Shown: in pieces, positions 23,921 through 32,486 of the stretch
How the letters are laid out: each line of letters starts with the position of its first letter
How positions within the stretch are numbered: position 1 is the first letter of the stretch
Assembly (NCBI GenBank): GCA_005798285.1
Contig: SYKE01000135.1
Location: 1-34,443 of the forward strand
Source: Actinomycetota bacterium
GTDB lineage: Bacteria > Armatimonadota > SYMT01
Direction: 5' to 3'
DNA: 34,443 nt
Position numbers and translations under genes: made by a program
The notes under the pieces: generated by a model
The model's database searches: none
What the model saw: only the letters and a program-made list of their open reading frames with translations
Told to the model about the DNA's origin: nothing

Positions 23921-24022
23921 GAAGTAGTCGGCAGGGAACGAGCAGTCCTGGCGGGGAGTGTTCGCCGCGTCTTACCGACGCGGGTTGCATCCGATCCGGC
24001 AGCCGGGAGAGAAGAAGAGACG

Positions 24023-24733
24023 ATGACACGACGAAGTTGGATGCTGGCGCTCGCCGCCGCGGCGCTCTTCGGCGCCACGGGTGTGGCGATTGCTCAAGAA
24101 GTTGCGCTGAAACGTACCCAGAAGACCGGCGAGAAGCTGACCTGGGAGTTTTCGGTCAAGGGAATGGTCGCCGGCGCCGAGTTTACGGTGAATGGTCAGA
24201 CCATCGAGGAGGTGGTCAGTACCTCACCGACCGATGGCTATCGGGTGAAGGTCACTGACAAGGACGTCAAAGTCACGGTGATGGGGCAGGCTCAGGATCA
24301 GCCGGTGCAGGAGCCCACCGAGGTTCAGCGCGACCCCAAGGGTCGGTTGCTCGATACCAAAGGGCCGGCGAACAACGTCTTCCCTCCCGAAGTAATGAAG
24401 ACCATGCTTCAGTTGGGGGAAGTCGTTCTGCCCGACAAAGCTGTGAAAGTGGGCGATGAGTGGAAGGCGGAGTACGACAATCTGCTCAGCGGCGCCGGCA
24501 AGTATAGCGTGAGCTACACGCTGCTCGCCGTCGAAAAGGTTGAGGGTGAGGATGCGTGGAAGATCGGCCAGAAGGCGGAAGTCTCCGGCGCTGCGGGCGC
24601 CATCAAGGACGACACGGTCTATTGGCTGTCCGGTAAAGACGGCGCGCTCCTGAAGCGAGAATCGAACAAGACGGGGGTGCCGACCCCCGTGGGCGCAATG
24701 AGCTGGATCGAGAAGATCTCGCGCACTCGTTGA
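24023..24733 (+). CDS. Secreted hypothetical protein (DUF6263-like)
   Basis: A 236-residue protein starting after a strong purine tract (GAGAGAAGAAGAG). Residues 1-24 form a signal peptide ending AIAQ. The mature part is predicted to be beta-rich: KTGEKLTWEFSVKGMV, then PTDGYRVKVTDKDVKVTVMG, then LPDKAVKVGDEWKAEYDNLL. The last element (LPDKxVKVGDxW) is typical of secreted proteins annotated DUF6263 or similar. No catalytic motif is visible. It is divergent from the sugar importer and probably located in the periplasm or outside the cell. Confidence 0.75.
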   Translation: MTRRSWMLALAAAALFGATGVAIAQEVALKRTQKTGEKLTWEFSVKGMVAGAEFTVNGQTIEEVVSTSPTDGYRVKVTDKDVKVTVMGQAQDQPVQEPTEVQRDPKGRLLDTKGPANNVFPPEVMKTMLQLGEVVLPDKAVKVGDEWKAEYDNLLSGAGKYSVSYTLLAVEKVEGEDAWKIGQKAEVSGAAGAIKDDTVYWLSGKDGALLKRESNKTGVPTPVGAMSWIEKISRTR

Positions 24734-24757
24734 CCCCGGACGCCCCTGGAACCGGTT

Positions 24758-24795
24758 GGGGGACGGTCGCGAGCATCGCTGCGCAACCGTCCCCC
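24758..24795. terminator. Convergent-gene hairpin, probable terminator
   Basis: A perfect 10-bp stem GGGGGACGGT/ACCGTCCCCC encloses a smaller GCGA-gca-TCGC hairpin. It lies 25 bases after a plus-strand stop and 28 bases from the end of a minus-strand gene. There is no T run, so termination may be partial or the hairpin may protect the 3' ends. Confidence 0.55.
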
Positions 24796-24823
24796 GCACA
24801 TCGGGCTCGGGGCAGCCGAACGC

Positions 24824-25570
24824 CTACTCCAGCGAGGAGGAGACGTCGGATGCTTCGGCTCGAAGGGACACGGAGTTGAGGGTGAATGACTCGCCAGACA
24901 CCACCTGTGCTTTGCGTCCCACACGACCGGAGATCCTGAGCGTGAAGTCTCTACCCGCCTGAGCCGGCCCGCCGGAGACTCCTCGCACGAACAGGCGAGC
25001 GTATCCGCGGCCCGGTTCGACGAACGGCCCCGCTACCTCCCGAATATCCGCGAGGTCGTCGGCGAAGAGACTGTCCCCACCCACCGTGCTATCGTCGGTT
25101 GCCGTCACGGTGAAGTTCATCACCGCTGCGGTCCAGCTCAGTCGTACTCGAGTGATGACACGGGTCCTGCCCGTGGCGTCCAGCACGGAAACCGCAACCG
25201 TCGCGCGTCGCACGCCTGGGATGAACTGGGGATCGTCTCCCAATCGGATCGGTAGTCCGGCGGCGCCCCCACCGTCCTCGTAAAGCGCGGTCACCCGACT
25301 GAAGAGCAGCAATGTGGTGTCGACTCCAAATGTGGAGATGTCCACGCCTGCCAACGGGATAGCGCCCTGAATGGTGAAGGCGCCTCGAGTTTCGACCGAA
25401 GAAACCACTGCTCCCCCTTGCCGAGTTCGCACGAGCTTCTCCGCCCACTGCTCGGTTACGGAACAGAACTCGGTCCGGGTTGGGGGAGCCGCGTGAACTA
25501 CGCCGGCAGTGGTGGCGGCGATCCCAAGTGCGGCGATGCACAGGGCCATTTCGAAGAGGTCTCGTGTCAC
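24824..25570 (-). CDS. Secreted hypothetical protein, tandem paralogue B
   Basis: A 248-residue protein from GTG 25570. ATG 25549 is a possible start seven residues later. The signal peptide MALCIAALGIAATTAGVVHA is followed by APPTRTEFCSVTEQW. The mature part looks like beta-sandwich: VETRGAFTIQGAIPLAGVDISTFG, GLPIRLGDDPQFIPG and ITRVRLSWTAAVMNFTVTATDDS. It is paralogous to the interrupted gene upstream (same APPxRTxFxSVxEQ start, GALPL/GAIPL, LGxDPxF and closing QxVV...F-x-L-x-S-V-x-L-x-A pattern). I recognise no named family. Both probably act on the cell surface. Confidence 0.75.
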   Translation of the reverse strand: MTRDLFEMALCIAALGIAATTAGVVHAAPPTRTEFCSVTEQWAEKLVRTRQGGAVVSSVETRGAFTIQGAIPLAGVDISTFGVDTTLLLFSRVTALYEDGGGAAGLPIRLGDDPQFIPGVRRATVAVSVLDATGRTRVITRVRLSWTAAVMNFTVTATDDSTVGGDSLFADDLADIREVAGPFVEPGRGYARLFVRGVSGGPAQAGRDFTLRISGRVGRKAQVVSGESFTLNSVSLRAEASDVSSSLE

Positions 25571-25897
25571 GTCGTGATCATCTCGGAGCAGCACCGGCCG
25601 AGAACGGAGCTGCTGGCTTCGGGCAGCCGTGTCTCTCGGAACTCCGGAAGAGCGTTTCGACACAGCGCACTCGAAAGTTGCCGACGTGAGGAAAACCCGG
25701 TACGTGAGGAGCGCTGCCGAAAAGGATGCTCCTCACCTGGTACCTTCACCGTAATCTTACCGCGTTTGCAGGCGTAGCGGTGCGTCGACGCGGCGGGACC
25801 CCCCGAACCGGAACCCCGCGAAGGCGGAGATCGGCTCGCGGGGCCGAACACGTGCCTAAAGCCGCTCCGTCAGGAGTGGCTCCTGCCATCTTCGCGA
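25571..25897. other. Intergenic region between the two paralogous secreted-protein genes
   Basis: No coding frame is convincing here. It contains three inverted repeats: 25699-25744 (listed separately), CCCCGCGA/TCGCGGGG at 25814-25843 and CAGGAG/CTCCTG at 25871-25885, the last 12 bases past the end of the upstream paralogue. Such hairpin clustering between duplicated genes may reflect terminator plus leader structures. Confidence 0.5.
25691..25744 (-). terminator. Bulged inverted repeat followed by GGGTTTTCC (terminator candidate)
   Basis: On the minus strand GGTAC-cag-GTGAGGAGC pairs with GCTCCTCAC-GTACC across a 15-base loop. This gives 14 pairs with one three-base bulge, followed by GGGTTTTCC. 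It lies between the two paralogues and could end or attenuate transcription entering the downstream copy. Confidence 0.4.
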
Positions 25898-26677
25898 TCA
25901 GTCGTTCAGATCCTGCACATCGGTTGTGACCGCCTGGAGTTGAACGCTTCCGAGCTGAAACTCCTCGGCGTCCTTGCCGCGGCCTACGACTTGCCGCTTC
26001 TGGGTGTTATTCCCGGTCACATTCAGCGCGTACCGGAACGAGAAGTCGGGTACGAATCCAAGCCCCATCGGCCCAGCGCCGTTCAAGGAGAGGTTGGCGG
26101 AGATCTCTCCAGTCAGCGTGAATCGACCAGGCGGTGTGCCGAAGTCCTCGACGATGGTCTCAGCAAAGATTCCCGTTTCGGGAATGAGACTGTTGATGAT
26201 GCCCGTGACTTTGAAGTTGAGCGCCGTCGCATTCCACTTCAGAGCAACCGTTACCAGCCGAAAGGTCCGGCCGGAGTCGTCGGTCGTGGTGCGGGTGATG
26301 GTTGCTTTGGTGGCGCCGACGCGGTAGCGGGGATCTTCCCCCAAACGAACGACCAGCCCCTCTTTGCCGTTGTGACCAAGCGGGTTTACTTTGTCGAGTC
26401 CGCCATCGAAGCGAATCGTTGTGTCGGTGTTGAACTGGCCGATCGCGCCCGCAGTCAGGGGAAGGGCGCCCGACACCGTGTAGGAGCCGGTGCGGACCTC
26501 AATCGGAAAGGTGAAGCCCTTCTCGCGGACTTTCACCACCTTTTCCTTCTACTGCTCCTTAACGGACACGAAAGCCGTACGGCCCGGCGGCGCAGCGGAA
26601 ACGCGAGTGACCGCGACGGTGGCGAGGCTGGTGAGCAGGAGAGCGGCTGCGACAGCGGCCTTCAGGGTTTGACTCAA
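25898..26677 (-). pseudogene. Secreted hypothetical protein, tandem paralogue A, interrupted by in-frame TAG
   Basis: The frame runs from TTG 26677 (AAGGAGGG seven bases upstream) to the stop at 25898, 260 codons, close to the 249 codons of paralogue B. Codon 43 is TAG (26551-26549). The 42 residues before it form a signal peptide plus AAPPGRTAFVSVKEQ. The codons after it read KEKVVKVREKGFTFPIEV and continue with full paralogy to B (SGALPL, VRLGEDPRYRVG, VALKWNATALNFKVTG). In B the aligned residue is Trp42, so a TGG to TAG change explains the break. TAG is used as a normal stop by hisS and other genes here, so genetic-code reassignment is unlikely. It may be a fresh pseudogene, a read-through product, or a sequencing error. 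Confidence 0.75.
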
Positions 26678-26684
26678 GTGAAGT

Positions 26685-26692
26685 CCCTCCTT
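26685..26692 (-). promoter_or_regulatory. Ribosome binding site deciding the TTG start
   Basis: AAGGAGGG on the minus strand ends seven bases before TTG 26677-26675. This near-perfect site supports the TTG over the in-frame GTG at 26758 and gives a clean signal peptide. Confidence 0.75.
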
Positions 26693-26796
26693 AAGGGACA
26701 AGCCGTCTGGGCGGCTTCGACGGATCGGTGATTGGAGAGACGGGATCAGTCTACCCACTTGCAGGCCGAGTGCCTTGACTTTGAATCCGCGAAACT

Positions 26797-29787
26797 TCAG
26801 GGTCTGAAGTGGGCTTTTCCCAACCCTTCGGCTCGCCCGGAGACGCCATCGAGTCGTGCATGGCCGGAGATCGAGTACGCGTGCCCTGGCTCGCAGAGCC
26901 TTGCGGGGCCTTCGGAATAGCTGCGGGCGTTCGCATACCCCGTCGTCACGGTGTCTGGCCCCAGATTGAGCCGGTGTCCTCGAATACCGTAAATCTCAAA
27001 CGCGGTGTCTCGTTCCGGATGGTGTCCGAGGGAGACGACCTCGCCGCATAGTTCGACCGGAAACTCACCCGCTGGATTGCACGTGCACCAGAGATGACCT
27101 CGACGATCCGTGTCGAGTGACGCGATCTCTCCCGTGAAGCGGGCTTGGGTCGTCACAGTTCCCTCCGGTATTCCCAAGAGGGCGCCACCGACCAGGCGCG
27201 CGGCGTGCAGCTTGCCCGCTCGCCGCCGGATCCATGAGAAGCCGCCCTGAAGACGGTGGCCCGGCTCCCATTCAAAGACCACATCACTCGTCTCGCAGGA
27301 CACCAGCGTGTCGCTCCATCCATCTCCCAGGTCGATGTGAATGGCGGTGCTGCCGCTCCTTGGGTCCTCGCCCTTTTGCTCCACCTGAAGTGGTTCCACG
27401 CTCATGGCGTGTGGGTCGAGGAGGGTCGAGAAGACCGTGGGACGGGACGTGACCGGGGAATTCAGGAACAGATACTCGAGACTCTCCGCTCTCGTGCGGA
27501 CCGAAGGCTTCCTGTTGGTCGCCAGAGTCGCCTCCGTCGGCTCCGTTCCCAGGACCGTCAGGGCCAGGCTGACTCTCTGGGAGTCGTTCCGCCAGCGGGG
27601 ATGGGAGAGGTATCGAAGCGTGAGAGGTCGATTTGGGGATGGCGTGAGGCGCCGCGGGTTCGTGAGATACGGCTCCGCCTCTCCGAACCGGACACCTGAA
27701 CCGGGTTGGGTGCTCGCGCCAAGCCACTCCAGGTCGCCCTCGGGCCCGTGCCAGCTCTGAAGATGTTCTCGTCCGCCCTGGACTCGGAACACGTCCCAGC
27801 AGTAGGCTCCGCCGTTCGGTTTCCGGACGAGTGCCACCGTCCTCCGGTAGAGCGAGGCTGTGGCGTAGCACGGGGAGTCGAACTCCATGAGGCCCAGTTC
27901 CGGGAAACGCTTGTAGACGCGGGTTCTGCCGCCCCAGATCGGCTGCTGGCGCCGTCCGTCGACCAGCACGGTGTTGTGCGAGATGGTATTGGAAGTCCAA
28001 TCAGCGCGCTTCGCATAGTCGCGAGTGGCGAAGTCGGGGTACCCGATGTCCGGCAGCAGGTCCACCCCATGGGAGATCATCCCGAGGTTTAAACTGTCGG
28101 GATGGCCGTGCCCGCGGTTTCGTCCAAAGGCGATCCACACTGCCGTTCCGCCTCCCGGACCGTCCAGTTCGAGAGTCGCCAATCCGAAGCCGGGGAGGAT
28201 CGAGCCTCCGGGGCTCGTGGGCAGCGCCTGCTTTGAGGCACGGCGAATTCGGTCGGGCCAGGCGTCCGGAGCCTCATCGAAGGGATCACGGCACACGTCC
28301 AGATCGGGTTGGATTCGCTGCAACTCCGCGGCGATCTCGGGATCGCTGGTGAGCCGAAATCCTCCGAAGAGATGCGCCCGATCCTGAGGAGCCGGCGCGC
28401 GCTCCATGCACGCGCCGTGATCTCCGAGGGTGGGCACTCGGCCATCGAGCATGGACATTCGCCCGGGCGCGGTGTAGGAGCGGCGAAACGGCGGGAAGTC
28501 CCGCTCCAACCGCCAGCGGTCGTACTTCCCGTAGCGGTGAACGAGCTCCGCCAGGTCGTGGAAGGCAAGTCCCCAACCCCAGGCATAGCCGGGTGCTCCC
28601 TCGTCGCCGAGACCGTCGCGATCCATGTGTCCCAGGATCACCTGGGGGACCTCCAGGCCGTTCTCGGAGAAGATCCAGTCGAGCCACTGTTCAGTTTCGG
28701 CGCCCGATTGGAGCGCGATGGCGCACCAGGCTGCCGAGAGCTGGTGAACCCCGTGGTTCCCGCGAATCTGCTCGTCGGAGATGGCCTGAAGTCCCGTTCT
28801 AAGGACTCGCGTCTCGACACAGTCGCGGTACGCGGCCGCGGAGCCCTTCGGCCCGGGCAGGGCGTGCAGACTCGATTGCTCCGCCAGGAAGGCGTGGAGC
28901 TCTTCGTCCGCGCCGGCGAAGGCGAGCGTCTGATCGTAGGCGCGGGCCATGGCGGTGACCAGCACGCACTCCCAGATGCGCCCCCAGATCTTTCCGCGGC
29001 CGCTGTCTCCGTCGGAGTGGTACCAACCCAGCTTCGCGTACGGAGCCCAATCCATTTGCGGGTAGCAATCGGCCACCCGATCGAGGATCACGGCGGCTCG
29101 GCGGGCGCAGTCGGGATCGCCGGTGAGCGCCCAGCACTCCGCCAGATCCCGAGCGCCGTAAATGAGCGCGCCCCAGAGTTTGTCGATGGCGAACGCCACA
29201 AAACGGTAGGTAAACCCCTCGCCGTCTCGCCAGCCCAGACCGTCATCCACAGCGACGGCGGTTGACGCTCCGGTGATGCCCGGATCCGGTCGAAGAAGGG
29301 ACCTGTCAGCGATCTGGGGATCGAAGAAGCCGTCTCTCCCTCGGGCAGCGCTCAGATAACGTGCGAAGTCGTTCCTGGGGAAGCGCTCTCGGCACGCCGA
29401 GCAGAAGGCGGCATAGCGGCTGACATCCGGATGCACCTCATACCCCCGGTCGGCGCCGCAGGCGGGGCAACCTTTGCGTCGGGTGGTCCTCGCCACCGGA
29501 TCCCGGGTCATCACCACGTCGATCGTGCGACCCAGGTGAGGTCCCGGGACCAGTTCCCAGAGTTCCCGGAGACTCAGCCTGAGCCACGGTTGGATGGCTG
29601 TCCGAAGTTCGGACACGCGTTGGCCTGCCCAGTCAAACCGCGCGGCGTTGGACCGTGCGACCGTTAGGCGCCGATCCGTAAACACCGCTCCCTCGAATTT
29701 GCGGTCGCCTGGCGCCAACGGGGCCGTCGCGCCGACAACAGCCCCGGCTGCGGATGCCAACACAGAGCGCCGAGACAACTCAGCCAT
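26797..29787 (-). CDS. Heparinase II/III-like polysaccharide lyase, Tat-type signal, with zinc ribbon
   Basis: A 996-residue protein with AGGAAG before ATG 29787. The N-terminus SRRSVLASAAGAVVGA is a twin-arginine-type signal. A C107-x2-C110 ... C129-x2-C132 zinc ribbon follows. An alpha-toroid (about 200-470) includes NHGVHQLSAAWCAIAL. The heparinase II/III beta-sandwich domain shows GHGHPDSLNLGMISHGVDLL (559-578), DIGYPDF and SNTISHNTVLVDG (599-611), the signature His/Asn segments. Relatives cleave uronic-acid-containing glycans such as heparan sulfate or alginate by beta-elimination. The substrate is not readable from sequence. Its start overlaps the TolB-like gene by eight bases, so they form one operon. 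A weak ACTTCA/TGAAGT hairpin spans the stop. Confidence 0.87.
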   Translation of the reverse strand: MAELSRRSVLASAAGAVVGATAPLAPGDRKFEGAVFTDRRLTVARSNAARFDWAGQRVSELRTAIQPWLRLSLRELWELVPGPHLGRTIDVVMTRDPVARTTRRKGCPACGADRGYEVHPDVSRYAAFCSACRERFPRNDFARYLSAARGRDGFFDPQIADRSLLRPDPGITGASTAVAVDDGLGWRDGEGFTYRFVAFAIDKLWGALIYGARDLAECWALTGDPDCARRAAVILDRVADCYPQMDWAPYAKLGWYHSDGDSGRGKIWGRIWECVLVTAMARAYDQTLAFAGADEELHAFLAEQSSLHALPGPKGSAAAYRDCVETRVLRTGLQAISDEQIRGNHGVHQLSAAWCAIALQSGAETEQWLDWIFSENGLEVPQVILGHMDRDGLGDEGAPGYAWGWGLAFHDLAELVHRYGKYDRWRLERDFPPFRRSYTAPGRMSMLDGRVPTLGDHGACMERAPAPQDRAHLFGGFRLTSDPEIAAELQRIQPDLDVCRDPFDEAPDAWPDRIRRASKQALPTSPGGSILPGFGLATLELDGPGGGTAVWIAFGRNRGHGHPDSLNLGMISHGVDLLPDIGYPDFATRDYAKRADWTSNTISHNTVLVDGRRQQPIWGGRTRVYKRFPELGLMEFDSPCYATASLYRRTVALVRKPNGGAYCWDVFRVQGGREHLQSWHGPEGDLEWLGASTQPGSGVRFGEAEPYLTNPRRLTPSPNRPLTLRYLSHPRWRNDSQRVSLALTVLGTEPTEATLATNRKPSVRTRAESLEYLFLNSPVTSRPTVFSTLLDPHAMSVEPLQVEQKGEDPRSGSTAIHIDLGDGWSDTLVSCETSDVVFEWEPGHRLQGGFSWIRRRAGKLHAARLVGGALLGIPEGTVTTQARFTGEIASLDTDRRGHLWCTCNPAGEFPVELCGEVVSLGHHPERDTAFEIYGIRGHRLNLGPDTVTTGYANARSYSEGPARLCEPGHAYSISGHARLDGVSGRAEGLGKAHFRP

Positions 29788-31051
29788 TCGTCTTCCTGCG
29801 CCTCGGGGCGGGGTTAACGTTTGACGCAGGAGCCTGGACCGGGATCGTCACTCGACGCACCGGTTTGCCGGATTCGGTCGACACCAGCAGCAGGTAGGCC
29901 GGCCCGTTTTCGAACACCACGGGAAGCGCTACCCACTTGCCGTCGGGTGAGAGGCTCGGGATCGGCAGGTTGTCCGCCTTCATCGACTTGCCTTTGGGCT
30001 GGGAGAGCGTGGTGGGCGTCAGCGTGGCGATGGTGCGGCTGCTTTCGTAGGGCGGCGCGAGCAATTGAACCGGGAGCGCCTGTTTGGGACCGTCGGTTTC
30101 GTCGGGAAACAGGTAGGCGATCCGGCCGTTCCGTACGTCCATAAATGGGAAGGGTCCGGGAACCATGGCCAGGCGGGACGGAGTCCCGTCCAGCGGTGTC
30201 TTCCAGAGCTCGCATCGGCGCTCGCTGGGATCGGGCTGCCCCTCCTGCTTTTCTTCAGCGGCAATGACTGCGAGGGACTTGCTGTCCGGCGCCCACTCCG
30301 GGAGGGGGCCCATCGGCGCGAGCCGGAGCTTGTTCGTGATGTCCCAAAGAGTTCTCGACTCGCCGCCTTCCACCGACACGACCTCAAGAGTGGTAGGTCG
30401 GTCCTTTGGGCCTTCAGAATTGGGGTCGGTTCGAGACTCCGGGGGGCTCATGTGGTAGGCAATCCACTTGCCGTCCGGGGACCAGACCGGATAGTGGCCG
30501 ACCTTCCCATCGGGCAGCAGCCGCCTCGGCGCTGCCCCGCCCAGATCGGCGTTCCACGGAGCCGGCTCCTTTCCGTCATGGTTGGTGAAGACGATCTGAC
30601 GGCCATCCGGCTTCCAACAGAGCGTGGACTCGTGAGGCAAAAAATCAATCCGAGAGGTCACGTTGAGATTGAGTCCGCCTTCTGTTTTCGGTTCGAGAGG
30701 TGGAGACACTTTCGGGGCTATCACCCGCGTCTTTCCGCTCGCGACATCCAGCACCGCAACGTCCAGAGCGGACACTTCCTCATTCTTTGGAGCGACCACG
30801 GCCCGATAGAAGGCGATCTGCCTCCCATTCGGAGACCACTGCTGCCCGAAGACCTGTTTTCCCGGCTGTGGAAACTTGCGGAAGGCGCCGGTCTTCACCT
30901 CATACGTGAGCAACTGCCCGCGTACGACGAGAGCCAGCCGGGAAGAATCGCCCGACCAGATGCCGTCCGGTCGGCAGCCTGCCAGGGCCGTGAGGAACAG
31001 CACCGTTAAGACGGCCGCAAGGATGCGAAGAGCGACTCTGGGTTCCTTCAT
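29780..31051 (-). CDS. TolB-like beta-propeller lipoprotein
   Basis: A 423-residue protein from ATG 31051 (AGGGAGA upstream). The N-terminus LTVLFLTALAGC is a lipoprotein signal with lipobox LAGC. The rest carries WD40-like/PD40 repeats of the S-P-D-G-K/R-x-I/L-A/V-x-x type: WSGDSSRLALVV, WSPNGRQIAFYR, WKPDGRQIVFTN, WSPDGKWIAYHM, WAPDSKSLAVIA and LSPDGKWVALPV, about six blades. These propellers occur in TolB and in dipeptidyl-peptidase N-domains, but no peptidase domain follows. It is probably a surface recognition or assembly factor for the lyase encoded next. Codons upstream to 31222 were excluded because they overlap the SGNH gene and look non-coding. Confidence 0.83.
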   Translation of the reverse strand: MKEPRVALRILAAVLTVLFLTALAGCRPDGIWSGDSSRLALVVRGQLLTYEVKTGAFRKFPQPGKQVFGQQWSPNGRQIAFYRAVVAPKNEEVSALDVAVLDVASGKTRVIAPKVSPPLEPKTEGGLNLNVTSRIDFLPHESTLCWKPDGRQIVFTNHDGKEPAPWNADLGGAAPRRLLPDGKVGHYPVWSPDGKWIAYHMSPPESRTDPNSEGPKDRPTTLEVVSVEGGESRTLWDITNKLRLAPMGPLPEWAPDSKSLAVIAAEEKQEGQPDPSERRCELWKTPLDGTPSRLAMVPGPFPFMDVRNGRIAYLFPDETDGPKQALPVQLLAPPYESSRTIATLTPTTLSQPKGKSMKADNLPIPSLSPDGKWVALPVVFENGPAYLLLVSTESGKPVRRVTIPVQAPASNVNPAPRRRKTNG

Positions 31052-31218
31052 ACGGGTCTCCCTCTCGCACCGAGCACTCCGGCGCCCGCTGACCAATTGC
31101 GTTGGGGTGTTGACTCGTGACGACTTCAGGCGCACCCCCGGCAAGCGGGGAGCTACCGGTCTCAACACCAGGCCCGCCTCACTACAGATATGGCCGGGAG
31201 TCGGTACGCTCTGAAGGA

Positions 31219-32370
31219 TCAATCGGGCGCTTGCCCTGAAGCGATGATCCGAGCCACGGCCTGCGCGATGACTTCGGCGATACGTTCGGCTCCGGGCTCG
31301 TTGAAGTGTACGCCGTCGTAGAACCAGCGCGAACTCCCCGAGATCTCCCGTGCCAGATCGATCATATCACAATTCTCCTTTTGACACACCGTGGAGAGTT
31401 CAGCGTTGTAGACATCCAGCATGCGTCGCAGAGTCGCCACCGAGACCTGCCGGCTCGAGCGTTTCAGCCAGTAGAGGTCAATTCCGAGGGCAGCTTCCCG
31501 CTGCGATGTGCCGTATTGGAACGGCTGCGTGAGGAAGATCGGACGAACCCGCAGTTCTCGGCACGCTCGGATCAGTTCGCCCAGATTCTTGCGGTACTCG
31601 CTCAACTGGGGAAGCCGATCTCGGAGGTCTCCCGACTCGGGTTCGGGTTTGGCGAGGGGATGCGGCGGCATGCGCTCCAGCCGGTTGACTCGTACGACGT
31701 AGGCCTTTTGAAACAGGATCTGCTTCCACGTCCAGGCGACCTGGAACAGCCGGCTTCTCGCCGCGAGCCGCTGCTGCCAGGTCAAGCCGCTCGGTCGGTC
31801 GAAGTCGCTCCCGGCCGTCCTGGCCCGATCATCCAGCGACAAGCCCAGATCGTTGATCCCCACCAGGAACAGGGCAAACTTGGGTCGGACCTTTGCAAGC
31901 ACATCCCGAACGAAGAGCAGGTGTCCCCGAGTGGAGTGGCCATCCAGCCCACCATTGGCAACCCAGATCCGCGGGACGGAGGGCCTCAGCTTTTGCTGAA
32001 GGCGTACCGGCCACGTCCTTGCGTCGTCCAGGTAGAAGCACTGGGTGGTGCTCCCCCCGATCGCCAGGACCGTCTCGGCCGAAGCCCAGTCTCTCGGCGG
32101 CTCATCCCCTCGAAAGCCGAGCCGGTTCGTGGAGTATCTCGCCGTCGGTGATACTCCATCCGGGGCATCCTCCAACTCTATCGTCTGCCGATTGTGGGGG
32201 AGTACCTGAATCAGTGGGCTATAGAGTCGAGCCGGCGCCAGCAATCGAAGCACACCTTCTCCAAGCAGCAAGCTGCAGACCAGCGAGAAAGCCACCATGG
32301 CTGCTAACATGAGCCGCCGTGATCGGCCGCTGAACCGAGTCCGGGTTGTTTGCGAGCGCTTCGGCGTCAT
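31219..32370 (-). CDS. Membrane-anchored SGNH/GDSL hydrolase
   Basis: A 383-residue protein from ATG 32370. A longer frame to 32469 would overlap the divergent gene's leader. Residues about 20-38 form an N-terminal membrane anchor (LMLAAMVAFSLVCSLLLGEG). The hydrolase blocks are LAIGGSTTQC (103-111, catalytic Ser107), LVGINDLG (169-176, block III G-x-N-D) and FYDGVHFNEPGAERIA near the C-terminus (block V D-x-x-H). Such enzymes are esterases or deacetylases, often of acetylated polysaccharides or surface glycans, which fits the lyase neighbour. It precedes the TolB/lyase pair on the same strand with a gap of 167 bases, so the operon link is uncertain. There is no clear ribosome site. Confidence 0.85.
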   Translation of the reverse strand: MTPKRSQTTRTRFSGRSRRLMLAAMVAFSLVCSLLLGEGVLRLLAPARLYSPLIQVLPHNRQTIELEDAPDGVSPTARYSTNRLGFRGDEPPRDWASAETVLAIGGSTTQCFYLDDARTWPVRLQQKLRPSVPRIWVANGGLDGHSTRGHLLFVRDVLAKVRPKFALFLVGINDLGLSLDDRARTAGSDFDRPSGLTWQQRLAARSRLFQVAWTWKQILFQKAYVVRVNRLERMPPHPLAKPEPESGDLRDRLPQLSEYRKNLGELIRACRELRVRPIFLTQPFQYGTSQREAALGIDLYWLKRSSRQVSVATLRRMLDVYNAELSTVCQKENCDMIDLAREISGSSRWFYDGVHFNEPGAERIAEVIAQAVARIIASGQAPD

Positions 32371-32486
32371 ATGAGATGGCGACACTGAATGACTCTCGGA
32401 GACAGTCCGTAGAGTCGATCCGGGGGGAGCCCATCGCTCCGCCGTTTCAAAACCATGCCACAGACTCAAGAATGGGGAACGTCGGG
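32371..32486. promoter_or_regulatory. Divergent promoter region
   Basis: The 116 bases between the SGNH hydrolase (minus) and the zinc protein (plus) must hold both promoters. No consensus sites were clear. GGGGA at 32474-32478 is the probable ribosome site of the plus-strand gene. Confidence 0.4.

Noticed and set aside
26549-26551. Stop-codon reassignment (TAG read as Trp or another residue) in this organism
   Set aside because: Several well-supported genes here, including hisS, an SPFH gene and a DUF1080 gene, end with TAG followed by non-coding sequence or a new start, so TAG is an ordinary stop.
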